From Streptomyces griseochromogenes (GTDB lineage: Bacteria; Actinomycetota; Actinomycetes; Streptomycetales; Streptomycetaceae): 64,000 nt of DNA. Position numbers and translations under genes: made by a program. Below the pieces are notes generated by a model. The model did not search any database, was not told the DNA's origin, and was given only the letters and a program-made list of their open reading frames with translations. The DNA is taken from NCBI RefSeq assembly GCF_001542625.1, contig NZ_CP016279.1, positions 5,456,001-5,520,000 of the forward strand. Direction: 5' to 3'. Below, one piece after another: positions 26,318 through 36,000 of the stretch; within the stretch, counting starts at the first letter, position 1; each line of letters begins with the position of its first letter.

Positions 26318-28996
26318 GTGGGCCGCAGGCCGGCACCCGGAATCCTCGGACTGCGGGGCGAATTCGAGGAACTGCGCGGCCATCTGGTGCGAGCGCTCCT
26401 CTCGGAGCCGTCGGTGATCACCGTCGGCACAGAACCGGGCGTCGCCAGGACGAGGCCGTTCGACGCGGCCATCGACATCGCCGCCGACATCGGATACCGG
26501 GTGGGGACCGGGCGAGGCCGCCCACCGATTCGGGACCGCGCCTTCGGCGTCCTGCACCAGATGCTTGACGAGTTGCTGGCACCCGGCGGCCCCTGGGCGG
26601 CCTCCCAGGCCCGTACGGTCATGAAGGAACGGCCGGCCGACGAGATGTTCCCCGTGTTCGACCAGTTGCTGGCACGTCTGGCGGCACACGAACCCGTACT
26701 GCTGGCCCTCGACGACGCTGACCTGTGCGACACCGCGTCACTGCGCTACCTGGCCCACGCGATGCGGCGCGTCCACGGCAAGCCGGTGGTCCTCGTGCTG
26801 GCACATGAGGAGACGGAACCGGCCGTCATGGACGCGTCCCTGCGGGAGTTGACGGCCACGGCGCACCGCATCCCCGCGCCGGGCCGCTCCTCACCGGACA
26901 CGGCCGCCTTCCTCTCCCGGACCGCGGGCCCCCAGGCCCCCGACGCCGCCACCCGGGACGGACTCACCCCCGCACCGGCCGACATCGACGAGTGGCTCGG
27001 TGCCCGGCTCAGCCGCCATCCCGCCTCGACGACCCTGGCGCAGGCGATCGCGGTCCTCGGCGACGACGCCGACTTCGGCCGCGCGGCGGCCCTGGCCCGG
27101 CTCGACCTCGATGACGCCTCCGCCAGGCTCGACCGCCTCATCCTGCTCGGGCTGATGGACCAGACGCCCCCGCTGCGCTTCCGGCACCATGTCCTGCGTG
27201 CCGCCGTCCTCGACGCCGTACCCATGGGCGCGCGCATCGCCTGGCACACCCGCGCCGCCGAACTGCTCCACGAGGCGGGCGAGCCCGACGAGACGGTGGC
27301 CGCGCATCTGCTGCGCGCCGACGTCGTCCGGATCGGCTGGGCCGCGACCACGCTGCGATCCGCCGCCCGACAGGCGATGGGACGCGGTCAGCCGGAGCGG
27401 GCCGTGCCCCTGCTGCGCCGGGCCCTGACAGCCCGCGCGACACCGGCTCAGCGCGCGGCCGTGCTCCGCGAACTCGGCACCGCCGAACTGGCCTTCGACC
27501 ACTGCGCGGGAATCGCCACGCTGCGGGCCGCCCTGGAGAACGCACCGGACGCCGACGAAGCAGCCCACACCGCGCTCATCCTGGTGCCCGCGCTGCTCTC
27601 GGCCGAGTCCGACGAGGAAGCGACCACCGTCGCGGACCAGGTCGCCGCATGGGTGGCCGAGGCGGACCCTGACACCGCCTGGCACCTGGGCGGCCTGGCC
27701 TACCAGGGAGCGCTCGGCCGGCTCGGCACCGTCTCCGGCGCCGCCGCCCGGTCCGTGACCCTGTTCGCCGATACGCCGCAGGACCCTCGTCTGCGCCGGG
27801 CCCGGCTGGCCTACCTCGCCCATCACCACAGTTGGCGTGGCCTGGACCGCCCGAACGTCGTACGGCACGCCACGGAATCACTGCGCGACCCGCGCCCGGG
27901 AATGGCCCAGAGCCCGTACCACCTCGCCCTGCTGTCCCTGCTGTACGCCGACGCACTCGGGAACGCCGACGCGGCCCTGCGCCAGCTGGAGACGAACGCC
28001 GTGGGCAAGGGGTCCCACTGCGACCGGGCCGCCGTGATGCTCCTGCGCGGCGTCGCCTTGCGGATGTCCGGGAACCTTGACACCGCGCTGAACCGCTTCC
28101 GTACGGCATACAGCCTCCTCGACGCCTGGAGCGCGGGGAACCCGACCCGCGAGAGCATATGGTGCCTGGCACGAACGGCCGAGACGCTCGTCGAGCAGGG
28201 AGGCACCGAGGAGGCCAACGAACTTCTGGCACAGCGCGGCCTGTTGGGAGAACTTCCCGACCAGGTGCACTACAACTGGGTCCTCTTCGCACGCGGTCGC
28301 ATCCACATGGCTCTCGGTGATCACGAAGGCGCCCTGAGGGACCTCCTCGAATGTGGATACAGCCTCACGGAGTGGGGCATGGACAACCCGGCCGTGCTGC
28401 CATGGCGATCGCAGGCCGCGTCTTCCTGTCTCGCCCTCGGTGACCGCCGCCGGGCACGCGAGCTGGCCGAGCAGGAGCTGGCCGCCGCACTGCGCTGGGG
28501 AACGCCCCGCGCAGCGGGAACCGCACGGGCAGCCCTGGGACGGGCGAGCACCGGCCCGGAGGCGACCAAGCAGCTGACCGACGCGGTGGCCGTCCTACGG
28601 GAGTCGCCAGCACGTCTGGAGCTGGCACACGCGCAGTACGCCCTGGGCGTGGCGTGCCGCGGCCAAGGACAATTGAACGAGGCCCGCGAGCACCTGGTGA
28701 CGGCCGAGACCCTGGCCCAGCGATGCGGCGCCGGACCACTGGCCGTCCGCGCGGCCAAAGAGCTGGCAGGGATCAACCCGCCATCCGGCTCGGACGCACC
28801 CTGGGGCCCATTGACCCGCCAACAGCGACGCGTCGCCGAACTCGCCGCACAGCACCTGAGCAACAGACAGATCGCCGTACAACTGGACATCACCGTGCGG
28901 TGCGTAGAATTCCATCTGTCCGCCGCATACCGCAAGTTGGGCATCTCAGGACGCCATGAACTACGCAGAGTACTCGCCATCAGCGCGGGCGGTTAG
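26318..28996 (+). CDS. LAL-family LuxR regulator with degenerate Walker A
   Basis: About 893 residues. The N-terminal part resembles the AAA-like ATPase of LAL regulators, with Walker B VLLALDDADLCD near residue 125. The P-loop region reads VGTEPGVARTRP and lacks the GK(S/T) core. A long TPR-like region follows, then a C-terminal LuxR HTH (LTRQQRRVAELAAQHLSNRQ, then CVEFHLSAAYRKLGISGRHE). GTG 26318 is preceded by AAGGAGGA. It lies 88 bases behind the biosynthetic operon and is the most likely pathway regulator. Its stop codon TAG falls at the junction with the IS5-family element, so the last residues may come from the IS. Confidence 0.85.
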   Translation: MGRRPAPGILGLRGEFEELRGHLVRALLSEPSVITVGTEPGVARTRPFDAAIDIAADIGYRVGTGRGRPPIRDRAFGVLHQMLDELLAPGGPWAASQARTVMKERPADEMFPVFDQLLARLAAHEPVLLALDDADLCDTASLRYLAHAMRRVHGKPVVLVLAHEETEPAVMDASLRELTATAHRIPAPGRSSPDTAAFLSRTAGPQAPDAATRDGLTPAPADIDEWLGARLSRHPASTTLAQAIAVLGDDADFGRAAALARLDLDDASARLDRLILLGLMDQTPPLRFRHHVLRAAVLDAVPMGARIAWHTRAAELLHEAGEPDETVAAHLLRADVVRIGWAATTLRSAARQAMGRGQPERAVPLLRRALTARATPAQRAAVLRELGTAELAFDHCAGIATLRAALENAPDADEAAHTALILVPALLSAESDEEATTVADQVAAWVAEADPDTAWHLGGLAYQGALGRLGTVSGAAARSVTLFADTPQDPRLRRARLAYLAHHHSWRGLDRPNVVRHATESLRDPRPGMAQSPYHLALLSLLYADALGNADAALRQLETNAVGKGSHCDRAAVMLLRGVALRMSGNLDTALNRFRTAYSLLDAWSAGNPTRESIWCLARTAETLVEQGGTEEANELLAQRGLLGELPDQVHYNWVLFARGRIHMALGDHEGALRDLLECGYSLTEWGMDNPAVLPWRSQAASSCLALGDRRRARELAEQELAAALRWGTPRAAGTARAALGRASTGPEATKQLTDAVAVLRESPARLELAHAQYALGVACRGQGQLNEAREHLVTAETLAQRCGAGPLAVRAAKELAGINPPSGSDAPWGPLTRQQRRVAELAAQHLSNRQIAVQLDITVRCVEFHLSAAYRKLGISGRHELRRVLAISAGG

Positions 28997-29945
28997 GCAC
29001 CGCCCGACGGATCTTGTGACCGTCGCGGTCTCGGGTCGTTGGCATGGTCATGGGGCGGGGAGATCTGTCGAACGCAGAGTGGTTCCGGCTGAGCCGCACC
29101 TGCCGAAGTCCGGGAGGCGCGGGGGCCGTTGGGTCAGCCACCGCAGGATCATCAATGGGGTCTTGTACCGGCAGCGCACCGGGGCGCCCTGGCGGGATCT
29201 GCCCGCGCGTTTCGGTCCCTGGAAGACCGTGTACGAGCGGCACAGACGCTGGTCGGCGGACGGCACATGGGACAGGGTCTTCGCGGCCATCCTGGCCGAC
29301 GCCGACGCGGAGGGCCGGATCGACTGGTCGATGGTGAGTGTGGACTCCACCTCCTGCCGGGCCCACCAGCATGCCGCCGGGGCCCGCAGAACAGCGCCGC
29401 GAGTGCGGGGAAAAGGCGCACGCGCACGCCCCCGACAGCATCGCCCTGACGAGGGACTCGGACGTTCCCGAGGTGGCCTGACCTGCAAGATTCATCTCGC
29501 CGGTGAGGGCGGGCGCCGCCCTCTGGCGCTGCTGATCACTCCGGGCCAGTGGGGCGACGCCCCGCAGCTCATCCCGGTCATGGAACGCATCCGCGTCAGT
29601 CGCCTGTGCGGCGGGCGTCCGCGCACCCGGCCCGACCACCTCGGCGGCGATAAGGCGTACTCGTCCCGCCGCAACCGTCGCTACCTGCGGCGACGCCAGA
29701 TCAAGCACACCATCCCCGAGCCGAAGAACCAGCGGGCCAACCGCCAACGCCGGGGCAGCAGGGGCGGCCGGCCCGCTGGCTTCGACAAGACGATCTACAA
29801 GCGCAGGAACGAAGTTGAGCGGACGATCAATGCGTTGAAGAACTTCCGGGCGGTGGCTACGAGGTTCGACAAGAGGGTCTACATCTTTCATGGCACCGTG
29901 ACCGTCGCAGCAATTCGCCTGTGGCTTGGCTCTTAAACCCGCCGA
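28992..29945 (+). mobile_element. IS5-family insertion sequence at the 3' end of the LAL gene
   Basis: The ends are estimated from GGCGGTTAGGCACC on the left and the complement of the sequence around 29930-29945 on the right (GGCGGGTTTAAGAGCC), an imperfect inverted pair. The transposase is described separately. Insertion appears to have occurred at, or to have supplied, the LAL stop codon. I could not identify target duplications with certainty. Confidence 0.55.
29050..29936 (+). pseudogene. IS5-family transposase, frameshifted near its start
   Basis: ATG 29050 gives MGRGDLSNAEWFRLS, the usual IS5 N-terminus. At about 29088-29092 the family sequence continues in the next frame (EPHLPKSGRRGGRWVSHRRI). 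Restoring one G after CGGCT would rejoin them. The DDE residues are present: D in VSVDSTSCRAHQH, D in LGGDKAYSS and E in RNEVERTINALKNFR. The stop is at 29936. The lesion is only about 14 codons in, so programmed frameshifting is unlikely and the copy is probably dead. Confidence 0.75.
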
Positions 29946-29966
29946 AGAGCCTGTGAGTGCCCGGCA

Positions 29967-30377
29967 TCACCGCACGAGTCCGATGGCCTCAATCTCGATC
30001 ATCCACTCAGGATTGGCGAGTGAGGAGACCTCTACGAACGACTCGGCGAGGTGCGGCTTGTCCGGGAAGTGTTCCGCGCGCAACTTGGCAAAGATGTCCT
30101 GCTGCGCTATGTCCGTAACGAACACGGTCGCCTTGACTACGTCGGCGAGGCTGGAGCCCGCGTTTGTGAGGACCGTCGACAGATTCGCGAGCGCCTGACG
30201 GGCTTGCGTCTCGAAGTCCCCGGCGCCGACCGTGGCTCCCTGGGCATCGATCGGCGCCTGCCCTGAGGTGAAGACCAAGTTCCCGACCCGGACGCCGAGC
30301 GAGATACCGGCCGACTCGTACCAGTCGGGTTCCGCAGTGACGCGCACGCGCTCGGCGGCAGGCTGTGTAACGGACAT
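29967..30377 (-). CDS. RidA-family reactive imine deaminase
   Basis: 136 residues of the RidA/YjgF family. Family members hydrolyse reactive enamines and imines released by PLP enzymes. Typical segments are LVFTSGQAPIDAQG, NLSTVLTNAGSSLADVVKAT and EIEAIGL at the C-terminus. The conserved C-terminal arginine motif that binds the substrate carboxylate is not obvious (EVSSLANPEWMIE), so activity may differ. The ATG has GGGAGTG upstream. It lies close to the aminotransferase operon but on the opposite strand and beyond an IS, so a link is only suggestive. Confidence 0.85.
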   Translation of the reverse strand: MSVTQPAAERVRVTAEPDWYESAGISLGVRVGNLVFTSGQAPIDAQGATVGAGDFETQARQALANLSTVLTNAGSSLADVVKATVFVTDIAQQDIFAKLRAEHFPDKPHLAESFVEVSSLANPEWMIEIEAIGLVR

Positions 30378-30568
30378 ATTGCTGACACTCCCTCAAAACT
30401 GCACAGCGGAGCCGGGCAGCTGTGATCACCCGGGCTTGATCGACAGCCACGAGATCCTGAGATTCATTCCCGAGGGCTCGCAAGACCGCCTCGGTGCAGC
30501 TCGGGTGACAGTCGCCCACCTACGCGAGCGTGTCGCATCCCAGGCATGATCCGCAGGACAGGCCCTAG
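30378..30568. other. Short non-coding gap
   Basis: No supported gene. An open plus-strand frame ends IPEGSQDRLGAARVTVAHLR, which could be a tail of something lost, but I cannot identify it. Confidence 0.3.
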
Positions 30569-30943
30569 ATCACCGCGGGCGCCCCGCAGCCGCTGCCGGA
30601 CGAGGTGGCGCTCGACGGTGTCGAGGAGTTCCTGTCCACCTGTTGCGCAACGACGAGCGCCTGGCCGCACGAGCCCGCCGCCGTCGACCACCACGCCACC
30701 GAGGGCCGCTCCTGGCGCCTCATGCTCTCCGCTGACGGCGCACGGACCGCCCGCCTGTCTGAACCCGGCACAACGCCCGCCACCGCTGCAGGCGAGGATC
30801 CGGACGGGTCCGACGCCTCCCTCCGCGGCACGGCCGGTGAGCTGGTCCTGGCCCTGTACAGCCGTACTCCGGTGGACTCCCTGAAGGTCGACGGCGACCG
30901 GCGTCTCTTCGACCAGCTCCTGGCCTGGGACCCGGATGAGTAG
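30569..30943 (+). pseudogene. C-terminal fragment of a maleylpyruvate isomerase/DinB-like protein
   Basis: The fragment reads ITAGAPQPLPDEVALDGVEE and ends GTAGELVLALYSRTPVDSLK then LFDQLLAWDPDE, the C-terminal domain of mycothiol-dependent maleylpyruvate isomerase family proteins. The N-terminal metal-binding domain is absent: an in-frame stop lies just upstream at about 30566. No credible start exists. Probably a remnant left by deletion. Confidence 0.6.
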
Positions 30944-31009
30944 GACGTGACGCTGCGCCACCTCGCGCGCCCCGAGGACCTGCCTCCCGCGAACGGCTAC
31001 AGCCATGCG

Positions 31010-31075
31010 TCAGGATGAGACGCGTAGGCGGCGGAGGCATATGAGGCTGCAGGCCAGTTCGAGTAGGCCCTGGTC
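31010..31075 (-). pseudogene. Tail of an IS5-family transposase
   Basis: The minus strand reads GLLELACSLICLRRL then a few residues and a stop at 31010-31012. This is the conserved end of many Streptomyces IS5-type transposases. Nothing upstream in frame is recognisable. The plus strand just beyond, to about 31137, ends PEHLVEIEVTAVID and could be a scrap of a RidA-like protein. Confidence 0.4.
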
Positions 31076-31139
31076 GAGGTCACTGGATATCCCTGAGCAC
31101 CTGGTCGAGATCGAAGTCACCGCCGTCATCGACTGAACA

Positions 31140-31373
31140 GGTGCACTTCACCCCGGGGCTGCCTGCCCTCGGCGTCTGTCCAGCTCGAACCGCCCGTAGG
31201 GGTTCACGTTGGTCCAGAACAGCCGGGCAAGACCGGTCGGCCGGCGTCGGTGAGCCTGTTCCTCCGCCTCTCCTCGCTCAGAATGTTCTGGAGGAGCAGG
31301 GTGTTGACGAGCACCAATGCTGACTGGGGGCGGTCTTGAGGGTGCGGGAGTCGCATGGTCCGCCGGACAGGTC
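31140..31373. other. Non-coding, remnant-rich gap
   Basis: No frame shows family features or a usable start. It joins the IS5 tail to the LuxR fragment and is probably debris. Confidence 0.35.
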
Positions 31374-32120
31374 CTAATCGGGTGGTGCGTCCGCCAGGGC
31401 GTCGCGCCGTGCGGCCCGGGAGGTGACACCCAGCTTGGGGAAGAGCTGGTGCAGGTGGGTGGAGACGGTACGCGGGGAGAGAAAGGGCCGTTCGCCGATC
31501 TGTCTGTTGGTGAGACCGGCCGCCGCGAGCAGGGCGATCTCCCGTTGCTGTGGCGTCAGTGACGCCGGTCCGGAGCCTCCGGCGTGCCCGACGGACAGCC
31601 CGGTTGCCCGCAGCTCGTTGCCGGCCCGGGCTGCCCAGGGCCGTGCGGCGAGTCGCCCGAATGTGTCGAGCGCGGCGCCGAGGTGTGTGCGTGCTTCCCT
31701 GATGCACTTCATTCGCCGGAGGCGTTCGCCGTAGGCGAGTTGGTCCCGAGCCCACTCGAACGGCCAGCGGTCGGTGCCGGGTTCGTTGAGCGCCTCGTCG
31801 AACAAGTCGAGCGCGCGGCGATCGTCGGCGGTGAGCGCGACCGACGCTTTTACGGTCATGGCAAGCCGTGGCGAGATGGCTCCGGCACCCGACTCATGTG
31901 CGGCCATGGCGTGCGCTCGCGCCTGCGCGGTCGGGCCTGTTCTGGCGGCGGCCTCGGTGAGATCCATGATGACGAACAGGGCGGTGGGGACGTGGGAAGC
32001 AAGCTCGCCGCCCGGGCTGATGGCGGACGCGTGCAGGTATGCGTCCTCGAACCGGCCGTGGACGAGATCCAACCCGGGTTGGGTGGGAACGGATATGCGA
32101 TGCCCATGCCGGACACTGAC
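31374..32120 (-). pseudogene. C-terminal half of a LuxR-family (LAL-like) regulator
   Basis: The coding sense begins near 32120 (GLDLVHGRFEDAYLHASAIS) and runs through a TPR-like helical region (WARDQLAYGERLRRMKCIRE) to a LuxR HTH (LTPQQREIALLAAAGLTNRQ, RTVSTHLHQLFPKLGVTSRA). The open frame starts at 32189 but the first 20 residues are not protein-like and there is no ribosome site. A full LAL would have about 600 more residues upstream. Likely a truncated remnant. Confidence 0.65.
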
Positions 32121-32294
32121 GAATCGCGTCAACTCTCCACCCCATGCAGCTGAGCTGGGGGCGCACACGGACGGGCCCGGCCATTGCACCTACGCCGGTG
32201 ATCGGATGTCACCGCGCATACAACCGCCACACAGGCCAACCCGGCGAACCCATGCGGTCACAGCACAGCGGCCGACGGATTCCGGGCCCGATGG

Positions 32295-32661
32295 CTAGTT
32301 GGTGGTCCGGGAGCGGGACCGGCTGGCGTCCGGGAGGTTCCGCTGTTCGGCAAGGACGACCGTGAGATCTCGCCGTGAGCCAGGTCGGACCGTGGTCGTC
32401 CCCATCGACGGGCCGACCACCGAGCCGACCACGTTGGTGAGTTGCTGCCGCAGATCCAGGTAGAAGCACGGCCGATCGCCGGGCTTGCCCACGTCCCGCG
32501 TCGTGTGCTGTGCGGGCGGCGTCGCCCACCGTTCGGCGAGCAGCTGCTGAAAAGCGCGCGGTCGCATCGTCGGTGGCCACGACATCGATGACGACCAGGC
32601 CCGGCTCGCTCACGTGCACCTCGTTGATCGGGTCCGTGTACGGCACTGCCGCCTCGCACAC
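32295..32661 (-). pseudogene. DUF6207-like protein, frameshifted
   Basis: The first part reads DPINEVHVSEPGLVVIDVVA then TDDATA. After an A4 run (T4 on this strand) at about 32550-32553 the sense continues in another frame as AFQQLLAERWATPPAQHTTR and CFYLDLRQQL. Together these match the layout I associate with the Streptomyces DUF6207 family, function unknown. The stop is at 32295. It lies 27 bases after the sigma-like remnant on the same strand. Confidence 0.5.
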
Positions 32662-32688
32662 CGGCGCCGTTCGACCTGAGCGATGTGA

Positions 32689-32797
32689 TCACCCGAAGTG
32701 GACTTCCGCGTAGGCGTGGAACACCTCCTGGTGACCGAGGTAGAGCGCCTCGAAGTCCAGCGGCAGGGACACGGACTGCGACAGCCCGGCACCCTGT
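32689..32797 (-). pseudogene. Fragment resembling the N-terminus of a short sigma-like protein
   Basis: An open segment ends SVSLPLDFEALYLGHQEVFH then AYAEVHFG and a stop at 32689-32691. The DFEA(F/L)Y...H motif is typical of the first helix of small Streptomyces sigma-70-like proteins. The rest is missing. Recognition rests on this one motif. Confidence 0.35.
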
Positions 32798-33063
32798 CAT
32801 GGGCGGAGCACTCCGACGCCAACTTGTCTGCGCCAACGGTCCGTTGGACCTGGCACCTGCCCAAGGGACCCGGCGGTTCTGGACGTGCCGGACCCCCGAT
32901 ACGACGCAGCCCGATCGCCCCCCTGCTGGCCGGTCTGTCTGCCGTGGAGGTTCTCGGCCAGCTCCGCTCCGACTGCTGCTCATTCCGCCCGTGCGCCAAA
33001 AGGGCAGCTTTCCGCGCTCGACTCCGCGAGGTCGTCGTGCACATCCGCGGCGGCTTGTGCCCT
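32798..33063. other. No gene seen
   Basis: About 270 bases of GC-rich sequence between the remnants and the large operon. No frame has recognisable content. Confidence 0.4.
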
Positions 33064-36000
33064 TCACAGGGTCTCGCTGCGCAGCGCGGCGAGGGTTTCG
33101 GCGACGGCGGCGTCCATGGCCGGAGTTGGCCGGCGGCCACGAGAGGTTGCGGCGGTGGCGTTGACGGTCATGCAGTAGAGGAGCGATCGTCGACTCTGGC
33201 CTTCGGAGAGTATCTGGCAGGCGTGAGGAAGGTGTTCCTCGGCGAGCGCATCCAGCTGACGCAGGCGGGTGTCGAGGGGGACCGGGCGGTCCGCGCAGGC
33301 GCTCACGGAGGCGGCGAGGGCCTGAACGGCCGGGGCGACGAGTGGCAGCACCCGGCAGCGACTCGGGCAGGTGGCGCAGCCGGACAACTCGCGGGGCGGG
33401 CGGGAGCCGATGGTCCGGTTCAGGTCCGCACGGATCTCGGAGAGCAGCTCACGTGCCGATCCGTCGAGGTGCTCCGCCTTCAGCCAGCCCTCCCCCAGTC
33501 GCGCCAGGATCCGGGCGGCACGGTCACGCCCGAGGAACTCCGCACCGCGGTCCGGTGCGCCGAGGCCGTCCAGCCGTCGTCTGGCGGCCTGCGCGTAGGT
33601 GCAGTACGCCAGGCTTCCCGCGGGCACGGACGAGCGCCAGGCCGTCCAGGCCTCCCACAACTGCTCCGGTGTGCCCAGCAACAAACGATCGAAGAAGGGG
33701 GACAGCGCCTGGTCCGCGGCGGCCCGTGCGCGGTCCCGGTCCGCCAGGTGCAGCACCGTGCAGGGCGCCGGACAGCGGCGGCAGCCGCCGTGACGGTGCA
33801 GATACGCCCGGTCGGCCTCGGCCGGTGCGCCGGCCGCTCCCTGCACCCGCACGGCCAAGGGCTCGGGCGGCCGCATCCTGGCCAGCACGGCGGAGCCGAT
33901 CCGTTCGTCGTGAACGACGGCCTCACCGGGCGGCAGAGTGGCCAGATGACGGCTCTGCTGCTCGGTGAGGTTGACCGTCGCGGCGACGACCGCGCGGTCG
34001 TCGGCGGCGACCAGCCGGTGCAGGATCTTGACGTTGGAGTTCTTGACGATCTCCGGCGCAAGCTTGGTGGGCACCTGGTCGGCGACTATGAAGCCCTCAC
34101 CGTACGCCCGCATCTCGGCCAGCATGTCGGTGAACATCGCCACCGCCTTGGCCTGTGCATCAGGAGTCTCGGCACCGGACGGCGGCCGGGCGGCACGCAG
34201 CAGCCGGTGGGCCTCCTCGATCAGTGTCAGGTGGCGCAGCTCCTCGCCTTCGGGCATGGCTGCCCCCGCGCGTGACTCGGCGTACTCGTACAGGCGGCAC
34301 AGCAGCAGGGCCATGACGAAGGACTTCTCCTCGTCGTCGCCGAGGTTGCGCAGCTCTATCAGGGCCGGCCGGGCGAAGAGGTCCTCCACCGGCACCGAGC
34401 GGCGGGTGTCCAGAGCCATGCCCTTGGTGCCCACCACCAGGCTACCCAACCGGGAGCGCAGTGCGGCGCCGAGGTTCTGGTGGACCTCGCGTCCGTAGGC
34501 GCGCCGCTCCAGGACTTCCTCGATCTTGTCCTGGAGTTCCCTGATGGTCGGGGTGAGTGCGGCGACGTCCGGTGCGGAGGGCCGGGCGCCCAGCAACTCG
34601 TTGGCGGACGTGTGCAGATCCCAGCCGCGCTCGGTGTAGACCTCGAGCATCGCGTCCTCGAGGACATAGGACATGCCGGCGAACATGGGGAAGGACGCGT
34701 TGAAAACGGCCTTGAGCAGGTCGATGTGGCGCGAGAGCGGCACGGAGGCGACTGGGGCGAACGGGTTGAGCCGTAGCGGCAGCGGGGCGTCCGGGCCGAT
34801 GCCGTAGACGCGCAGTCTGCCCTTGAGGGCCGGGTGCTGGGCGAGTTGGCGGTACTCGGCCTTGGCCGGCTCGATGACCAGGAACGGCACACCCAGCTCG
34901 GTGTACGCCTCGACCAGGAGGTTCTTGGCGGTGGTGGTCTTGCCGTACCCGGTCATTCCGGTGATGAAGACATGCCGGTTCAGCGCCCGGTCGGAGACGG
35001 TGACCTGCTGGTACTCACCGCCCTGGGCATCTGTGACACGGCCGATGGTCACGGCCTTCGGCTCAGGTGGCGGGGCGGAGAGGGGGAACTCGGCGACGTC
35101 AGGCATCGGCAGTCCGGCCATCGGCCCGCGCGGAAGGCCCACCAGGACGGCGAGTTCGGCGGAGGTGAGGCAGGTCGCCAGGGCGTCGAAGGCGGGGCCC
35201 AGGGGATGTCCCATGCCGCCGGACGCGGGCACGAGGGGGAGGATACGGCCGTGCAGGGCCGCGGTGCGGAGGGTGGCCGGCGGCAGCCGCAGCACCCGCA
35301 GCGGGTCAAGGGCGGTGGCTTCGCCGCTGCAGGTGCCGCGCAGCGCCCCCGCGAGTGACTCCAGGGCGCCCTCGCTCTCGGCCGCCAGGTAGACGGCGGT
35401 GCGCCACCAGCCCTGGGCCCGGGCGGTCTCCAGCCGGTCGATGTGCTGCTGGAGCAGTTTCTCGCACGCCTCGGCAGTGGCGTCCAGCAGCTCCGCGTTG
35501 TGGCTGCGGAGAGTCGAGACGCCCTTGGTCTGGGAGGTGTTGCGCGGGCCGCCGGCGATCGAGGCGAGCTGGAGGACCGAGGGGGCCGCGGTTGCGAGCG
35601 GGCGCACGGCCGGGAAGATGCCGGCCAAGGAGCAGAACACCGCGATGGCGGTGAGGCAGGTCGACAGTCCCGGTTCCGATCCGGCGGCCTCGGTGGTGGA
35701 GGTGGAACTGGTCTCCCCCTGCTGGTTGCCGACGGTGTGCCGGACCAGGGCGTGGATTTCGCTGCGCAGGCGACGACAGTGGTCGAGAGTGCGGTCGAGC
35801 TCCCCGGCGGAGAGGGGTTCGGCTGCGACCACCACGGCGTAGCGGCGGGCGCCGACGGCGGCGGCGAGGCGGTCGAGTGACTGGAACGCGGCGGGACTGC
35901 GGCCGTGGACGGGGGCGGGAATGCCCGTGATCAGGGCGAGGGCCGGAGCGGTGCGGACGAACGCGGCCAGATCCGCGTGGGTGCCCTCCTCGAACGAGTC

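Noticed and set aside
28956..29050. Long N-terminus of the IS5 transposase reading into the LAL gene
   Set aside because: The frame is open by chance; the true N-terminus MGRGDLSNAEW lies in the neighbouring frame and is rejoined by one base.
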